The translations under genes were made by a program, and so were the position numbers. This document shows positions 28,482 to 38,182 of a stretch of DNA of 64,000 nucleotides, piece after piece. Origin of the DNA: Neorhizobium galegae. Its GTDB lineage: Bacteria > Pseudomonadota > Alphaproteobacteria > Rhizobiales > Rhizobiaceae. The notes under the pieces are model-generated. The model was not told the DNA's origin. It searched no databases and was given only the letters and a program-made list of their open reading frames with translations. The first letter of the stretch is position 1, and each line of letters opens with the position of its first letter. The stretch is taken from the NCBI RefSeq assembly GCF_017877135.1, contig NZ_JAGIPH010000009.1, forward strand, positions 143,381-207,380, written 5' to 3'.

Positions 28482-31400
28482 CGCTTTCTTCGGCGTCGGC
28501 GGTGGACCATTCCGCCACGCGTGCCAGATGGTCGTATTCGCCGCCGAAATTGCTTTGCATGACGGGGATCAGCCGCGACGCAAAGCCGACATCGCCCTCG
28601 CGCAGACGGATGACAAAAGTGGTCAGTTGCGCAATCGAATCCTCAGCCAGGTCCAGCGCCGATTTCGGCTTGCTACGGGCGGTTTCGCGCCCGCCCTCGT
28701 TGTTGACGGTGTCGCACGTGAAACGTTCGCCGGGGCGAAGGCGCACATAAAGGAGATTGTCCGGTCTAACCGCACCGATACCCTTGAAGCCACCGGCCTG
28801 AAGTGCTGCGGCTTCAAGCGGCAATTGCGGATCAAGCAGCGCCCGGGCCTGCGCGACCGAGGGGCTAAGCCCGGTCTTGTAGTCGATGATATCGGCGGTG
28901 CCCGACCCCTTGATGTCGATGCGGTCGGCAATGCCGGTGAGCCTGATCCCCGCCTCCGGGATTTCATAGCCGGCGGGCAGTTCCGTATAGGTGCGGCGGA
29001 TGTCGGGTGCGCGCTCAGCCTCCCAGCGCAGGAAGGCGCGGGCGACTTCGCGAAAACGCGGGCGCCACACCTGATCGATGTGGATCGGCAGCGCTTCGAT
29101 GAGAAACTCCTCGTCGATCAGCCGGTTCATCATCTGAAGTGCTTCCGGCGAGCCCGGAACAGGGGCAACCCGCGTGTAGCGCTCGATGATGCGGTGATAG
29201 AGCGTGCCGCGCTCGGCAACCCCCGGATCCTCGTTGAACGGCGAAAGGGGATCAAGCTTCAGGATGCGGCGTGCATAGATCGAATAGGGGTCGCGGCGCA
29301 GCCGTCCGACTTCGCTGAAGGAATATTTCGTCGGCTGCAGTTCCGGCGGCGCCTTGGGTGCGGGCCGCCGCGCCAGCGGCTGGCGTTCGTCGGGACCGGC
29401 GCGGTCGAGAAGCTGCGCCCAGTTTCGATAGACATCGCCACGGGCGCGCAGATCTTTCGCCAGCGTCTCGCCGCAAAGCGCCAGAAGCCGCTGCAGCCAG
29501 CGCGAGGCAACGGTCGGAGCGCCGCCCTGGCGCAGCGCGCGCGTGTAGATCATGTGGCGTGTGCCGTTCGCCATCGCAAAGTCATGCGCCAGCTGGCCGA
29601 TCCGCCGTTCCGGCGGCTCAAGCCCGATATCGGTCTTCATGGTGCGCGACAGGAAGGGGTTGTTGACCGACTGGCCGGGCCAGGAGCCTTCGTTCAAGCC
29701 GCCGAGAATGAGCGTATCCACTCGTTGCAGGCGCGCCTCGAGCGTGCCGAAGATGAAGATGCGCGGATGGCTGAGCGCCCGGGGCTTGACCGCCTCGCTG
29801 GTCAGAAGCGCTGCAATGATATCGATCCACTGCGGCCCGTCAGCCTCTATCTGGCCGTCCGTTTCGATGATCTCGGCAAGAAGTGCTGCAAGTCTCTCGC
29901 CGGCTTCGCCGGTCCAGAGTGCCCGAAGGTCACCTTCCGGGCCGGCGGCAATGGCCTCCAGAGCCCGTCCGGTCCGTTCCGCCCAATCGGAAAGCGGCAG
30001 GCGGGCGGTGAGGCTGCGGCCATCGGCGCGTCTGGCAACGAGGGCAGAGGCGAGCGGTTCGACCGCGACAGCGATGGTTTCGGCAAAAGCCTGGGCTTCC
30101 CCGGCAGCCTCCGGCGGCAGCGACAGCCGCCATTGCGGTGCATGTCGGTCGTCCGCCTGTTCGCGCAACCGCCGTTCGAGAAGCGGCGCAAGATTTGCGA
30201 TATCGGGTTCGCCGAGGCCGCCGCGCAGGGCCAGAAGTTCCAGCGCTTCGCCAGCGCGTTTGCGCTGATCGGGGCCAAGACCGAAGGCCGCAAGCGGATG
30301 CTTCATGAGCGCGGTGATGGCCACGGGATCGCCCGGCCGCAGAATGGCTTCGAGCGTCAGCGCCAGAAGCGTGCCCTGCGGCGTGGCCGACAGCGGCGTG
30401 CCGGCGGTATCGTCGGCGGTGATGCCAAAGCGGGCAAGTTCGGCCGCAACGCGACGGGCAAGCGCGCGGTCCGGCGTGATAAGAGCCGCCTGTGATTCAC
30501 CGCCATCGGCACCGGGCTTTTCCAGCGCCAGCCGCAGCGCAATCGCAATGGCTGCGGCCTCCTCGCGCTCATTGGCGGTTTCGATGAGGCTGATATCGGC
30601 AAAGGCTTCGCTGATTGCTGAAAGCGGGGTTTCCTGACGCCAATGGTTCCAGCGATCGGTAGCCTCGGCGGGTGCAAGCGCCTGTGAAAGAAGCCTTGCC
30701 CGAAGCGTCAGGTCATCCGGAGCGTGCCCAAGCGGCTCCACGTCGTCGCGACGGACATTGAGCTTTTGCAGAAGCCGATGGAGGCCGTATTGCGGATGAC
30801 TGCGGCCTGAAGGGTCCGGGCGGGTGCCGGGCATCTGCTCGCCCAGCATCTGCCACTGGTCGTCCGGCATGAACAGATCGAGCCCCGGCAGAACAATGGC
30901 GCCGTTCGGCAGGTTAGCGATGGCGGCAATCAGATTGGCAGCGGCCGGAACCGAGCCGGTGGAGCCGGCGACGATCACCGGTCCGTCATGCTGGCGTTCG
31001 CCGATGCGGCGCGCCTCGCCATTCAGAATGGCTGCCTTGTGGCGGGCGGGGGAGGAGCGGCGCAGCTCTTCCAGCCGCGCGGGCCAGAAACTGCTGGCGA
31101 TTTTCAAAAATTCCGCCGTCAGCTGCCACCAGAGCGAATGATCACCGGTATCCAGCCGCTCGAGATCCGACCAGTCGCGTTCTTCGGTTTCGATGGCGTC
31201 GATCAATTCGGCAAGCGCCCGGGCAAGCCAGATGGCATCTGCCGGACTTGCGGGCGCGACAAGCGGGGATTCCTGGTGAACGTCGAGAATGGCGCGGGGG
31301 AGGGCGTTGCGCCAGGCAAGGATCAGGCGGCCCAGCTCCAGCAGCCGGGCCGTGCTGGAGATCGGCATGGCCAGATCCATCTCCTCGGGCGCCACCAGAT

Positions 31401-31677
31401 CGAAGAAGCCGGCATCGTCATCGGTTTCGCCCAAGGGCCGGATGAGCGGCAGGATGGCCGATCGGCCGCCCAGGAGATCGACGAATTCGGAGCGCAGCAC
31501 GCGCGCGGCGCGGCGCGTCGGCACGTAGATGGTGACCTTGGAGAGAGACAGCGGGTCGTCCGGCGCATAGCGGAAGGAGGGAAGGAGCCGACCATCGCAA
31601 AGGCTTTCCGCCACCGTGCGCAGGAAGGGGACCGCCGCCGGCACCGTCAGGATGCGTTTTTGCCCGCGCGCGCTCAT
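28468..31677 (-). CDS. addB: Double-strand break repair protein AddB, alphaproteobacterial type
   Basis: AddB is the partner subunit that recognises Chi-like sites and cuts the other strand. The product is 1069 residues. The N-terminal inactivated helicase-like part has VAGSTGSVPAAANLI where a Walker A would be. LILGGLNEGSWPGQ and the C-terminal nuclease motif TADIIDYKTGLSPS follow. Only three cysteines are present, so the four-cysteine iron-sulphur cluster of Bacillus AddB is absent. It overlaps addA and murU by a few bases. A parS-like sequence lies at 28710-28725. Confidence 0.95.
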   Translation of the reverse strand: MSARGQKRILTVPAAVPFLRTVAESLCDGRLLPSFRYAPDDPLSLSKVTIYVPTRRAARVLRSEFVDLLGGRSAILPLIRPLGETDDDAGFFDLVAPEEMDLAMPISSTARLLELGRLILAWRNALPRAILDVHQESPLVAPASPADAIWLARALAELIDAIETEERDWSDLERLDTGDHSLWWQLTAEFLKIASSFWPARLEELRRSSPARHKAAILNGEARRIGERQHDGPVIVAGSTGSVPAAANLIAAIANLPNGAIVLPGLDLFMPDDQWQMLGEQMPGTRPDPSGRSHPQYGLHRLLQKLNVRRDDVEPLGHAPDDLTLRARLLSQALAPAEATDRWNHWRQETPLSAISEAFADISLIETANEREEAAAIAIALRLALEKPGADGGESQAALITPDRALARRVAAELARFGITADDTAGTPLSATPQGTLLALTLEAILRPGDPVAITALMKHPLAAFGLGPDQRKRAGEALELLALRGGLGEPDIANLAPLLERRLREQADDRHAPQWRLSLPPEAAGEAQAFAETIAVAVEPLASALVARRADGRSLTARLPLSDWAERTGRALEAIAAGPEGDLRALWTGEAGERLAALLAEIIETDGQIEADGPQWIDIIAALLTSEAVKPRALSHPRIFIFGTLEARLQRVDTLILGGLNEGSWPGQSVNNPFLSRTMKTDIGLEPPERRIGQLAHDFAMANGTRHMIYTRALRQGGAPTVASRWLQRLLALCGETLAKDLRARGDVYRNWAQLLDRAGPDERQPLARRPAPKAPPELQPTKYSFSEVGRLRRDPYSIYARRILKLDPLSPFNEDPGVAERGTLYHRIIERYTRVAPVPGSPEALQMMNRLIDEEFLIEALPIHIDQVWRPRFREVARAFLRWEAERAPDIRRTYTELPAGYEIPEAGIRLTGIADRIDIKGSGTADIIDYKTGLSPSVAQARALLDPQLPLEAAALQAGGFKGIGAVRPDNLLYVRLRPGERFTCDTVNNEGGRETARSKPKSALDLAEDSIAQLTTFVIRLREGDVGFASRLIPVMQSNFGGEYDHLARVAEWSTADAEESDADE
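28710..28725. other. Degenerate parS-like site inside addB
   Basis: TGTCGCACGTGAAACG matches parS at 13 of 16 positions, with one half-site nearly intact. It lies in addB coding sequence, so it may be a chance match or a weak ParB site. Confidence 0.3.
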
Positions 31678-32411
31678 TCTCCGCCCGTTGGCGCTGCATT
31701 TTTCAGGAAGGCCTCGGCTTCCTCCAGCCCCTCCGGCGATCCGACCGTGATCCAGTCGCCGTGAAGATCTTTGCCGTAAAGGCGATTGCGGGCAATTGCC
31801 TTGTCGAAACAGAGGTTGAGGTTGAAGGCATCCTCGGGCGCATCGGCGAAGAAGGCGGTGTCGACGGCGAAGGCGCCGGCATAGACCACCGGATGGGTAT
31901 CGCCCTCCCGGTAGCGCGTCAGGCTGCCTTGCACATCCTTATGAAAATCGCGCGTGCCGTTGTGGCCGATTGTCCGATCCATCGGCGCACAGAGCATCAG
32001 CATGTCCATCGTAGCCGGATCAAAGGCATTGACCAGACGGACGAGGTTGGACGCTTCATCGGCCGGTTCGTTGACCCAGAAGAGATCGGCATTCATCACC
32101 AGGACCGGCCCCGGCGGCAGAAGGGCCAAGCCCTTCACCAGTCCGCCGCCATTGTTCATCAGCCGCTGCCGTTCGTCGGAAACGAGGATATCGAGATCCT
32201 TGCGGGCAGCCAGATAGGCTTCCATCTGGTCGGCATGGTGATGGACGTTGATGGCGAGCCTTTTCACGCCGCACTCCACCAGAAGATCAAGCACGTAGTC
32301 CAGCATCGGGCGCCCGCCCACCGGCACAAGCGGTTTTGGCGTGAGGTCGGTCAAGGGACGAAGGCGGGTGCCGAGCCCTGCGGCCAACACCATGGCGTTC
32401 TCGATGATCAT
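31674..32411 (-). CDS. murU: MurNAc-1-phosphate uridylyltransferase MurU-like nucleotidyltransferase
   Basis: A 245-residue sugar nucleotidyltransferase with VLAAGLGTRLRPLTD at 8-22, NNGGGLVKGLALL and NADLFW. The best family fit is MurU, which turns MurNAc-1-phosphate into UDP-MurNAc in peptidoglycan recycling; related mannose- and glucose-1-phosphate enzymes cannot be excluded by eye. The key context is the AmgK domain encoded by the next gene upstream, the kinase that makes the MurU substrate. It overlaps addB by four bases. Confidence 0.82.
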   Translation of the reverse strand: MIIENAMVLAAGLGTRLRPLTDLTPKPLVPVGGRPMLDYVLDLLVECGVKRLAINVHHHADQMEAYLAARKDLDILVSDERQRLMNNGGGLVKGLALLPPGPVLVMNADLFWVNEPADEASNLVRLVNAFDPATMDMLMLCAPMDRTIGHNGTRDFHKDVQGSLTRYREGDTHPVVYAGAFAVDTAFFADAPEDAFNLNLCFDKAIARNRLYGKDLHGDWITVGSPEGLEEAEAFLKNAAPTGGE

Positions 32412-32418
32412 CCGGAAC

Positions 32419-33933
32419 CTATGAGTGTCTGAAATCTATCCGAGCTTCTGCCATCCAATCGCGCAAGGGCGCAAGCACCGGATGTTGCAGGGCGGATGCG
32501 AGATAGGCAAGCGTGCGCGGCATGTGCTTCATGTATCCGGGCTTGCCATCGCGATCTTTCAGCCGCACCCAGAGGCCGGCAAGCTTGCAATTGCGTTGCG
32601 CCGCCATGATGGCGAAGGCTTCTCGAAAAGATTCTTCGTCAAATTTGCCGTGCTGGCGGCGAAGCGCAAGGTAATGCTGCAGAAGTTCGTCGCCAAGGGC
32701 TGGCGGAATGGTGACGCGCGCATCCTGCACCAGTGAGGCCACGTCATAGGCCGTCGGGCCGATCATGGCATCCTGGAAATCGATGAGGCCGACGCGCTGC
32801 AGGCCCTGCTCGGCCTCGCGCCAGATCAGGTTGGGCGAATGCATGTCGCGCAGCAGCAAGTGGTGTTCGCTGGTCTTGAGTTTTTCGATCAGGCCATCCC
32901 ACACCGCACCATAGCTCAACCGTTCCGCCTCGCTGACGGTGCCGCCTTTGCGCTGCCACGGCAGATACCAGTCGAGGATCAGCCGTGTCTCGATCTTCAT
33001 CGCGACGGGATCGAAATCCGGCACCCGGTGCGTATGGTCGGGCGTGACCGCAAGGTCCCGCTGCAGCGGGCTTTGATGGAGATGCGCAAGGCAGGCCACG
33101 CTCTCGCGGTAGCGCTGCGCAATGGGCGCACCGTCCGCATCCAGCACGCCATCAAATCCCAGATGCTCGATCAGCAGGAGACCGGCTGCATAATCGACCG
33201 CCAGGATTTGCGGCGCGGCAAGGCCGAGATGGCGCAGATATTCGGCAATTGCGACGAAGGGATAGGCGTCCTCGGCCAGATGCGCCACCTTCGGATAGGC
33301 CTTTCCATCCAGCACCGGCGGGCCTTCCGGACGAAGCGGCCAGTCCATCAGGATAATGAGCTTGCCGTCGCTGTCGGTAATCATTTCATAGGCGCGCAGC
33401 GACGCATCGCCGGTGAGGAAACGGCGGCGGGCCTCGCCATGGCCGTTGTCCCGCAGGAAGGCGCGGATGGCGAGCACGCGGCGGATGCGATCGAGCGCGG
33501 GCTTAGGCCCGTGGATTTCTGCCCGGCGGCTGTCGCCATCATGGACGAGGGTGAGGCGGATACGGCTTCCCGGCAGCTCCGCATCGGCCATTTCCGGCCA
33601 TTCGACGAGGCAGATACCGTCGTTCAGCGCTTCATCGAAGCCGAGTTCGTCGAGTTCCGACCCGTCGGCCAGCCGGTAGAGATCGAAATGCGCGACAGGA
33701 ATGCGCAGGTCATAGGCCTGCACCAGGGTGAAGGTCGGGCTTGGCACTTCCAGATCGTCATCGTCTGCCATGGCGCGCAGAAAGGCGCGCGCCAGCGTCG
33801 ACTTGCCGGCGCCGAGATCGCCGGAGAGCGCCAGGCAATCGCCGGCCTTCAGCGCAAGAGCCAGGTCTTCCCCGAGACGGATCGTATCCGCCTCGCCTGA
33901 AAGCGCAAGCTGGAGAGGGGTTTCGTCGTTCAT
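32419..33933 (-). CDS. Fusion of TsaE ATPase and AmgK-like sugar kinase
   Basis: A 504-residue two-domain protein. Residues 1-150 are TsaE, the ATPase for tRNA threonylcarbamoyladenosine synthesis, with Walker A GDLGAGKST at 38-46, PSPTFTLVQAY and the family's HFDLYRL and LVEWPE. Residues about 160-504 are an aminoglycoside-phosphotransferase-type kinase: LRDMHSPNLIW is the catalytic loop and IDFQDAMIGPTAYDVASL the metal-binding motif. These most resemble AmgK, the anomeric MurNAc/GlcNAc kinase. murU lies next downstream. The ends overlap divL (four bases). Confidence 0.88.
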   Translation of the reverse strand: MNDETPLQLALSGEADTIRLGEDLALALKAGDCLALSGDLGAGKSTLARAFLRAMADDDDLEVPSPTFTLVQAYDLRIPVAHFDLYRLADGSELDELGFDEALNDGICLVEWPEMADAELPGSRIRLTLVHDGDSRRAEIHGPKPALDRIRRVLAIRAFLRDNGHGEARRRFLTGDASLRAYEMITDSDGKLIILMDWPLRPEGPPVLDGKAYPKVAHLAEDAYPFVAIAEYLRHLGLAAPQILAVDYAAGLLLIEHLGFDGVLDADGAPIAQRYRESVACLAHLHQSPLQRDLAVTPDHTHRVPDFDPVAMKIETRLILDWYLPWQRKGGTVSEAERLSYGAVWDGLIEKLKTSEHHLLLRDMHSPNLIWREAEQGLQRVGLIDFQDAMIGPTAYDVASLVQDARVTIPPALGDELLQHYLALRRQHGKFDEESFREAFAIMAAQRNCKLAGLWVRLKDRDGKPGYMKHMPRTLAYLASALQHPVLAPLRDWMAEARIDFRHS

Positions 33934-36509
33934 TCGGCGGCAATGGACCGGGCGTTGATGGCGCTCGGAATACGGCAGGTGACGGTTGTACCTTCGCCCG
34001 TGCGGCTGTCGATCTTCACGTCGCCATGATGCAGCGTCACGAAGCTTTCGACAATCGAAAGGCCAAGGCCCGCGCCGCTCTTCTTGCCACCCTTGCCGCT
34101 GGAGAAGCGGTCAAACACCGTCTTCAGCATGTCTTCGCTCATGCCGGGACCATGGTCGGCGACGGAGAAGAAGAAGTCGGACCCCTTGCGCCAGCTGCTC
34201 AGGGTGACCGTCGAGCCTTCCGGGGCAAAATTGGCAGCATTGGTGATCAGCTTGATCAGGATCTGCTTCAGCCGCTGCTGGTCTGCCACGATCGTGCCGA
34301 GGTTCTTGGCCGCGATGATTTCCAGCGTCACGGCATTTTCGTAAAGCCGGTCGGAGATCTGCATGGCCACGTCGTCCAACAGATCGTCGATGTCCATCTC
34401 GGTATAGTTCAGCTCCATGATACCGGCATCGACTGTTGCCAGATCGAGGATGTCGTTGACGATGGTCAGAAGAACCGCCGAGGAGGTGGAGATGTGGTCG
34501 ACATACTCCGCCTGGCGCTCGTTGAGCGGCCCGATGCCCGGCGTCTTCAACAGGTCTGTGAAACCGATGATGTTGGTGAGCGGCGAGCGCAGTTCATAGG
34601 ACACGTGCTGGACGAAATCATTCTTCAACTCGTCTGCCTTGCGCAGCGCTTCGTTCTTTTCCTTCAGCGCCCGCTCGGCGCGCGCACTGTCGGTCATGTT
34701 GACGAAGGTCAGCATGGTCTGGGCATTGGGCAGCGGAATGAGGGCGTAATCGAGCACGATGCCGGAGAACAGCTCGAACGTTCCCTGCAGCGAGGGGCGC
34801 TCGTCATCGAAATTGGTCAGCATCTGGCCAAACAGCCGCCAGCCGTCCGGCTTGTCATATTCCATGGCACAGGCCGCTTCGATCGCCTTGATATGGGTGT
34901 TTGGCTTGGTTTGCTCGTCGGTAATGCCCCAGATGGCGCGGAAGGCCGGGTTGGACAGGCGGATGCGTCCGTCCGGCCCGAAAACGGCAACGCCTTCGGC
35001 CAGATGGTCGATGGTTTCACCCTGCACCTTGACCAGCGTGTTGTAGCGGGTCTCCAGATCCACCTGCTCGGTGAGGTTCTCGAACACCCAGGTCACGCCG
35101 CCCTGCGGATGGGCGGTGGCGATCACCTGCAGCGTCTGCGCGTTGGGCAGGTGCCAGCGGTTTGTCTGGGTTTCGAGCGACCGGTAGACGGAGAGCACGC
35201 TTTCCTTCCAGTTGCGCCAGTTGAGCTGTTCAGGCAGCTTGTTCTGGCTGCGCAATCGGTCGAGCAGTTCATTGTGGTCCGGGCGGCTTTCGAGGAAGCC
35301 GAGATCGAGATCCCAAAGGCGGGCAAAGGCCTGGTTATAGAACTGCAGTCGCTGGTCGCGGTCGAATATGGCAACCGGCGTTGCAAGGTGATTGAGCGTC
35401 TCGGCATGGCTTTTCAGCGTGCGGCTGAGCTCGGCGCGGATCGCATCCGCTTCCGAGACGTCAATCGCCATGCCGGCGGATCCACCCTTGCCGACCACGT
35501 TCACCACGTCAAAGACGCTGCGATTGCCGCGCACCACGGTGGACACCCGCTCATGGAAGGGCGAGGTGGCGGTTGCCGTGGCGCGGATCTTTTCGCGCGC
35601 GATGGTGCCGAGAAATTCGCGGCCCTCCTCAAGAGCCTGCTCCGGGTTCGAGGCTTCCACAGCCTCGCCATAGGCATGATTGACCCAGGTGAGATTGCCG
35701 TCGTGATCGCGGTGCCACACCGGCTGCTCCAGCGCATCGAGAAGCGACTGGAACAGGCCCATGGAGGTGACAAGGCGCTCCCGCTCGATCTTCAACTCGG
35801 CAAGTTCGGCGCGAAGATTGTTCAGCGCAATGAAGCGGATGAAGGCCTTGCCGCCGGAGACGCGACCCTGCACTTCCAGAATTTCATCGCGCTGCGTCTC
35901 TACCACCATTTCGAAACTGCGGGCATGGCCGCGCAGCAATTCGATGGCGCGCTCAAGCTCTGCGGCCGAATGAGGCCGCATCCACTTGCCGAAGGCTAAG
36001 AATTCGCGGTCTTCCTGCGGTGCGCCGGTTTCCGCCGGCAGCTGGCCTAGGAATTCCGGGCGCGAAGGACCTGCTTCCCAGATGACGATCCGGCGGTTCT
36101 TGTCGGCAATCAGCGCCTCGTATTTCGAGATACGCTGGTTGGCCTCCGAGAGCGCGCTGCGCATGTCCTCGCTCTCGGCCTCGAGATTGCCGCGCTGGCG
36201 CACCAGCCAGATGGTGGAAAGAAGGGCAGCCGCAATCGCACCGATGGCCAGCGACGAAAAGATCACCTCGGAGGAGGTGAACAGCCGCGTGGCGCCATAG
36301 GCTGCGTCCTGTGCGAGAGCCGCCCCGGCAAAGCCGGACAGCGCCGTGCCCGCAAGGGCCGTCCGCACCAGAGGGTACAGCCGGTTCAAGCGAAAGCGCC
36401 CGGCTTTCGCCAGGCCCTCAGCCTTCAGAATCTGTGTGGATGCCGGTGCCTCGTCGCAACCAACATCCTTTGGAGCCCCCGCAAGAGGAGCTTTGAAATG
36501 TACCGCCAT
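33930..36509 (-). CDS. divL: DivL, tyrosine-type pseudo-histidine kinase of cell-cycle control
   Basis: DivL senses DivK and switches CckA between kinase and phosphatase, so setting CtrA activity. The product is 859 residues: a signal-like or membrane segment near 65, another at about 80-100 (IFSSLAIGAIAAALLSTIWL), a coiled coil, three to four PAS-type domains, a dimerisation helix and a GHKL ATPase. The H-box reads VSYELRSPL, so Tyr638 replaces the phospho-accepting histidine. That is the hallmark of DivL. The ATPase keeps ITNAANFAPEG, ADHGPGMSE and GAGLGLSI. I chose the ATG at 36509, after GGAGA; ATGs at 36530 and 36539 are alternatives. Confidence 0.92.
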   Translation of the reverse strand: MAVHFKAPLAGAPKDVGCDEAPASTQILKAEGLAKAGRFRLNRLYPLVRTALAGTALSGFAGAALAQDAAYGATRLFTSSEVIFSSLAIGAIAAALLSTIWLVRQRGNLEAESEDMRSALSEANQRISKYEALIADKNRRIVIWEAGPSRPEFLGQLPAETGAPQEDREFLAFGKWMRPHSAAELERAIELLRGHARSFEMVVETQRDEILEVQGRVSGGKAFIRFIALNNLRAELAELKIERERLVTSMGLFQSLLDALEQPVWHRDHDGNLTWVNHAYGEAVEASNPEQALEEGREFLGTIAREKIRATATATSPFHERVSTVVRGNRSVFDVVNVVGKGGSAGMAIDVSEADAIRAELSRTLKSHAETLNHLATPVAIFDRDQRLQFYNQAFARLWDLDLGFLESRPDHNELLDRLRSQNKLPEQLNWRNWKESVLSVYRSLETQTNRWHLPNAQTLQVIATAHPQGGVTWVFENLTEQVDLETRYNTLVKVQGETIDHLAEGVAVFGPDGRIRLSNPAFRAIWGITDEQTKPNTHIKAIEAACAMEYDKPDGWRLFGQMLTNFDDERPSLQGTFELFSGIVLDYALIPLPNAQTMLTFVNMTDSARAERALKEKNEALRKADELKNDFVQHVSYELRSPLTNIIGFTDLLKTPGIGPLNERQAEYVDHISTSSAVLLTIVNDILDLATVDAGIMELNYTEMDIDDLLDDVAMQISDRLYENAVTLEIIAAKNLGTIVADQQRLKQILIKLITNAANFAPEGSTVTLSSWRKGSDFFFSVADHGPGMSEDMLKTVFDRFSSGKGGKKSGAGLGLSIVESFVTLHHGDVKIDSRTGEGTTVTCRIPSAINARSIAAE

Positions 36510-36637
36510 TCGGGTCTGTCTCCGTCCCATGTGCCGCATCGCCGACAAGACATCCCAGTCCGCGCGACACGAAACAGGCGCGCGAATCAAGTCTCACAAC
36601 AATATCTGCTTCAGGAATCCGGGCAAAGGGTGGCGGC

Positions 36638-36672
36638 AAAAAAAGAAGCCGCGCATTTGTCAAGTGCGCGGC
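36638..36672 (-). terminator. Strong intrinsic terminator of ahcY
   Basis: On the minus strand GCCGCGCA and TGCGCGGC arms with a 9-base loop are followed by TTCTTTTTTT. It lies 31 bases after the ahcY stop and upstream of divL. The remainder of 36510-36702 must hold the divL promoter. Confidence 0.9.
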
Positions 36673-36702
36673 TACCATATCTTGTGGATATTTTAGTGAG
36701 AA

Positions 36703-38103
36703 TTAGTACCTGTAGTGGTCTGCCTTGAACGGGCCCTGCTGGGAGACGCCGATATAGGCCGCCTGCTCGCTGGAGAGCTCGGTCAGCTTCACGCCGAGCT
36801 TTGCCAGATGCAGGCGCGCGACCTTCTCATCGAGATGCTTGGGCAGGATGTAGACGCCCGGCTTGTACTCGCCAGGCTTGGTGAACAGCTCGATCTGGCC
36901 GAGCACCTGGTTGGTAAACGAGGCCGACATGACGAACGACGGATGGCCGGTGGCGTTGCCGAGGTTCAGCAGGCGGCCTTCCGACAGGATGATCATGCGG
37001 TTGCCCTTCGGGAACTCGATCATGTCCACCTGCGGCTTGATGTTCGTCCACTTGAGGTTCTTCAGCGCGGCAACCTGGATCTCGTTGTCGAAGTGGCCGA
37101 TATTGCCGACGATCGCCATGTCCTTCATCTCGCGCATATGCTCGATGCGGATGACGTCCTTGTTGCCGGTGGTGGTGATGAAGATATCGGCAGACGAGAC
37201 GACGTCTTCGAGCTGCACCACTTCAAAACCGTCCATGGCGGCCTGCAGGGCGCAGATCGGATCGACTTCCGTCACCTTGACGCGGGCGCCAGCTCCGGCC
37301 AGCGAAGCGGCCGAACCCTTGCCCACGTCGCCGTAACCGCAGACGACGGCAACCTTGCCGGCCATCATCACGTCGGTGGCGCGACGGATGCCATCGACCA
37401 GCGATTCCTTGCAGCCGTACTTGTTGTCGAACTTCGACTTGGTGACGCTGTCGTTGACGTTGATGGCCGGGAAGGGCAGCAAGCCCTTCTTGGCAAGCTC
37501 ATACAGGCGATGAACGCCTGTGGTGGTTTCTTCGGTAACGCCCTTGATCGCGTCGCGCTGCTTGGTGAACCAGCCCGGCGAAGCCTTCAGGCGCTTCTTG
37601 ATCTGCGCGAACAGGATTTCTTCCTCTTCCGAGCCCGGAACAGACAGAACATCCTCGCCCGCTTCGGCGCGTGCGCCAAGCAGGATGTACATGGTGGCAT
37701 CGCCGCCATCATCGAGGATCATGTTGGAGGTGCCGCCATCGGTCCACTGGAAGATGCGGTCGGTGTAATCCCAGTATTCGGTCAGGCTCTCGCCCTTGAC
37801 GGCGAAAACCGGGATGCCGGCAGCCGCAATGGCAGCGGCGGCGTGATCCTGGGTGGAAAAAATGTTGCAGGAGGCCCAGCGCACGTCGGCGCCCAGAACC
37901 TTCAGCGTCTCGATCAGAACGGCGGTCTGGATCGTCATGTGCAGCGAGCCGGAAATGCGTGCGCCGGACAGAGGCTTGGATGTACCAAACTCCTCGCGGC
38001 AGGACATCAGGCCCGGCATTTCGGTTTCGGCAATGTCGAGTTCCTTGCGCCCGTAATCGGCAAGCGCGATGTCGGCGACGATGTAATCTTTCTCAATGCT
38101 CAT
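36703..38103 (-). CDS. ahcY: S-adenosyl-L-homocysteine hydrolase
   Basis: AhcY splits S-adenosylhomocysteine, the product of methyltransferases, into homocysteine and adenosine. The product is 466 residues with NAD bound: GYGDVGKGSA is the Rossmann loop, SLHMTIQTAVLIE and NVNDSVTKSKFDNKYG are substrate-site motifs, and the C-terminus KADHYRY is invariant. The ATG at 38103 ends a 5' leader of about 130 bases with a hairpin. A perfect palindrome overlaps the predicted promoter, see 38223-38242. Confidence 0.98.
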   Translation of the reverse strand: MSIEKDYIVADIALADYGRKELDIAETEMPGLMSCREEFGTSKPLSGARISGSLHMTIQTAVLIETLKVLGADVRWASCNIFSTQDHAAAAIAAAGIPVFAVKGESLTEYWDYTDRIFQWTDGGTSNMILDDGGDATMYILLGARAEAGEDVLSVPGSEEEEILFAQIKKRLKASPGWFTKQRDAIKGVTEETTTGVHRLYELAKKGLLPFPAINVNDSVTKSKFDNKYGCKESLVDGIRRATDVMMAGKVAVVCGYGDVGKGSAASLAGAGARVKVTEVDPICALQAAMDGFEVVQLEDVVSSADIFITTTGNKDVIRIEHMREMKDMAIVGNIGHFDNEIQVAALKNLKWTNIKPQVDMIEFPKGNRMIILSEGRLLNLGNATGHPSFVMSASFTNQVLGQIELFTKPGEYKPGVYILPKHLDEKVARLHLAKLGVKLTELSSEQAAYIGVSQQGPFKADHYRY

Positions 38104-38182
38104 GGTGGCTCTCCAGCTTTGCAGGGGCTACCGCTCATCGGCAAGCAGCAACACAGGTGCCGTCGCACAGGGCAACGACCTT

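Noticed and set aside
36683..36691. DnaA-box-like TGTGGATAT before ahcY's terminator
   Set aside because: A single 8-of-9 match in 64 kb outside the origin is expected by chance.
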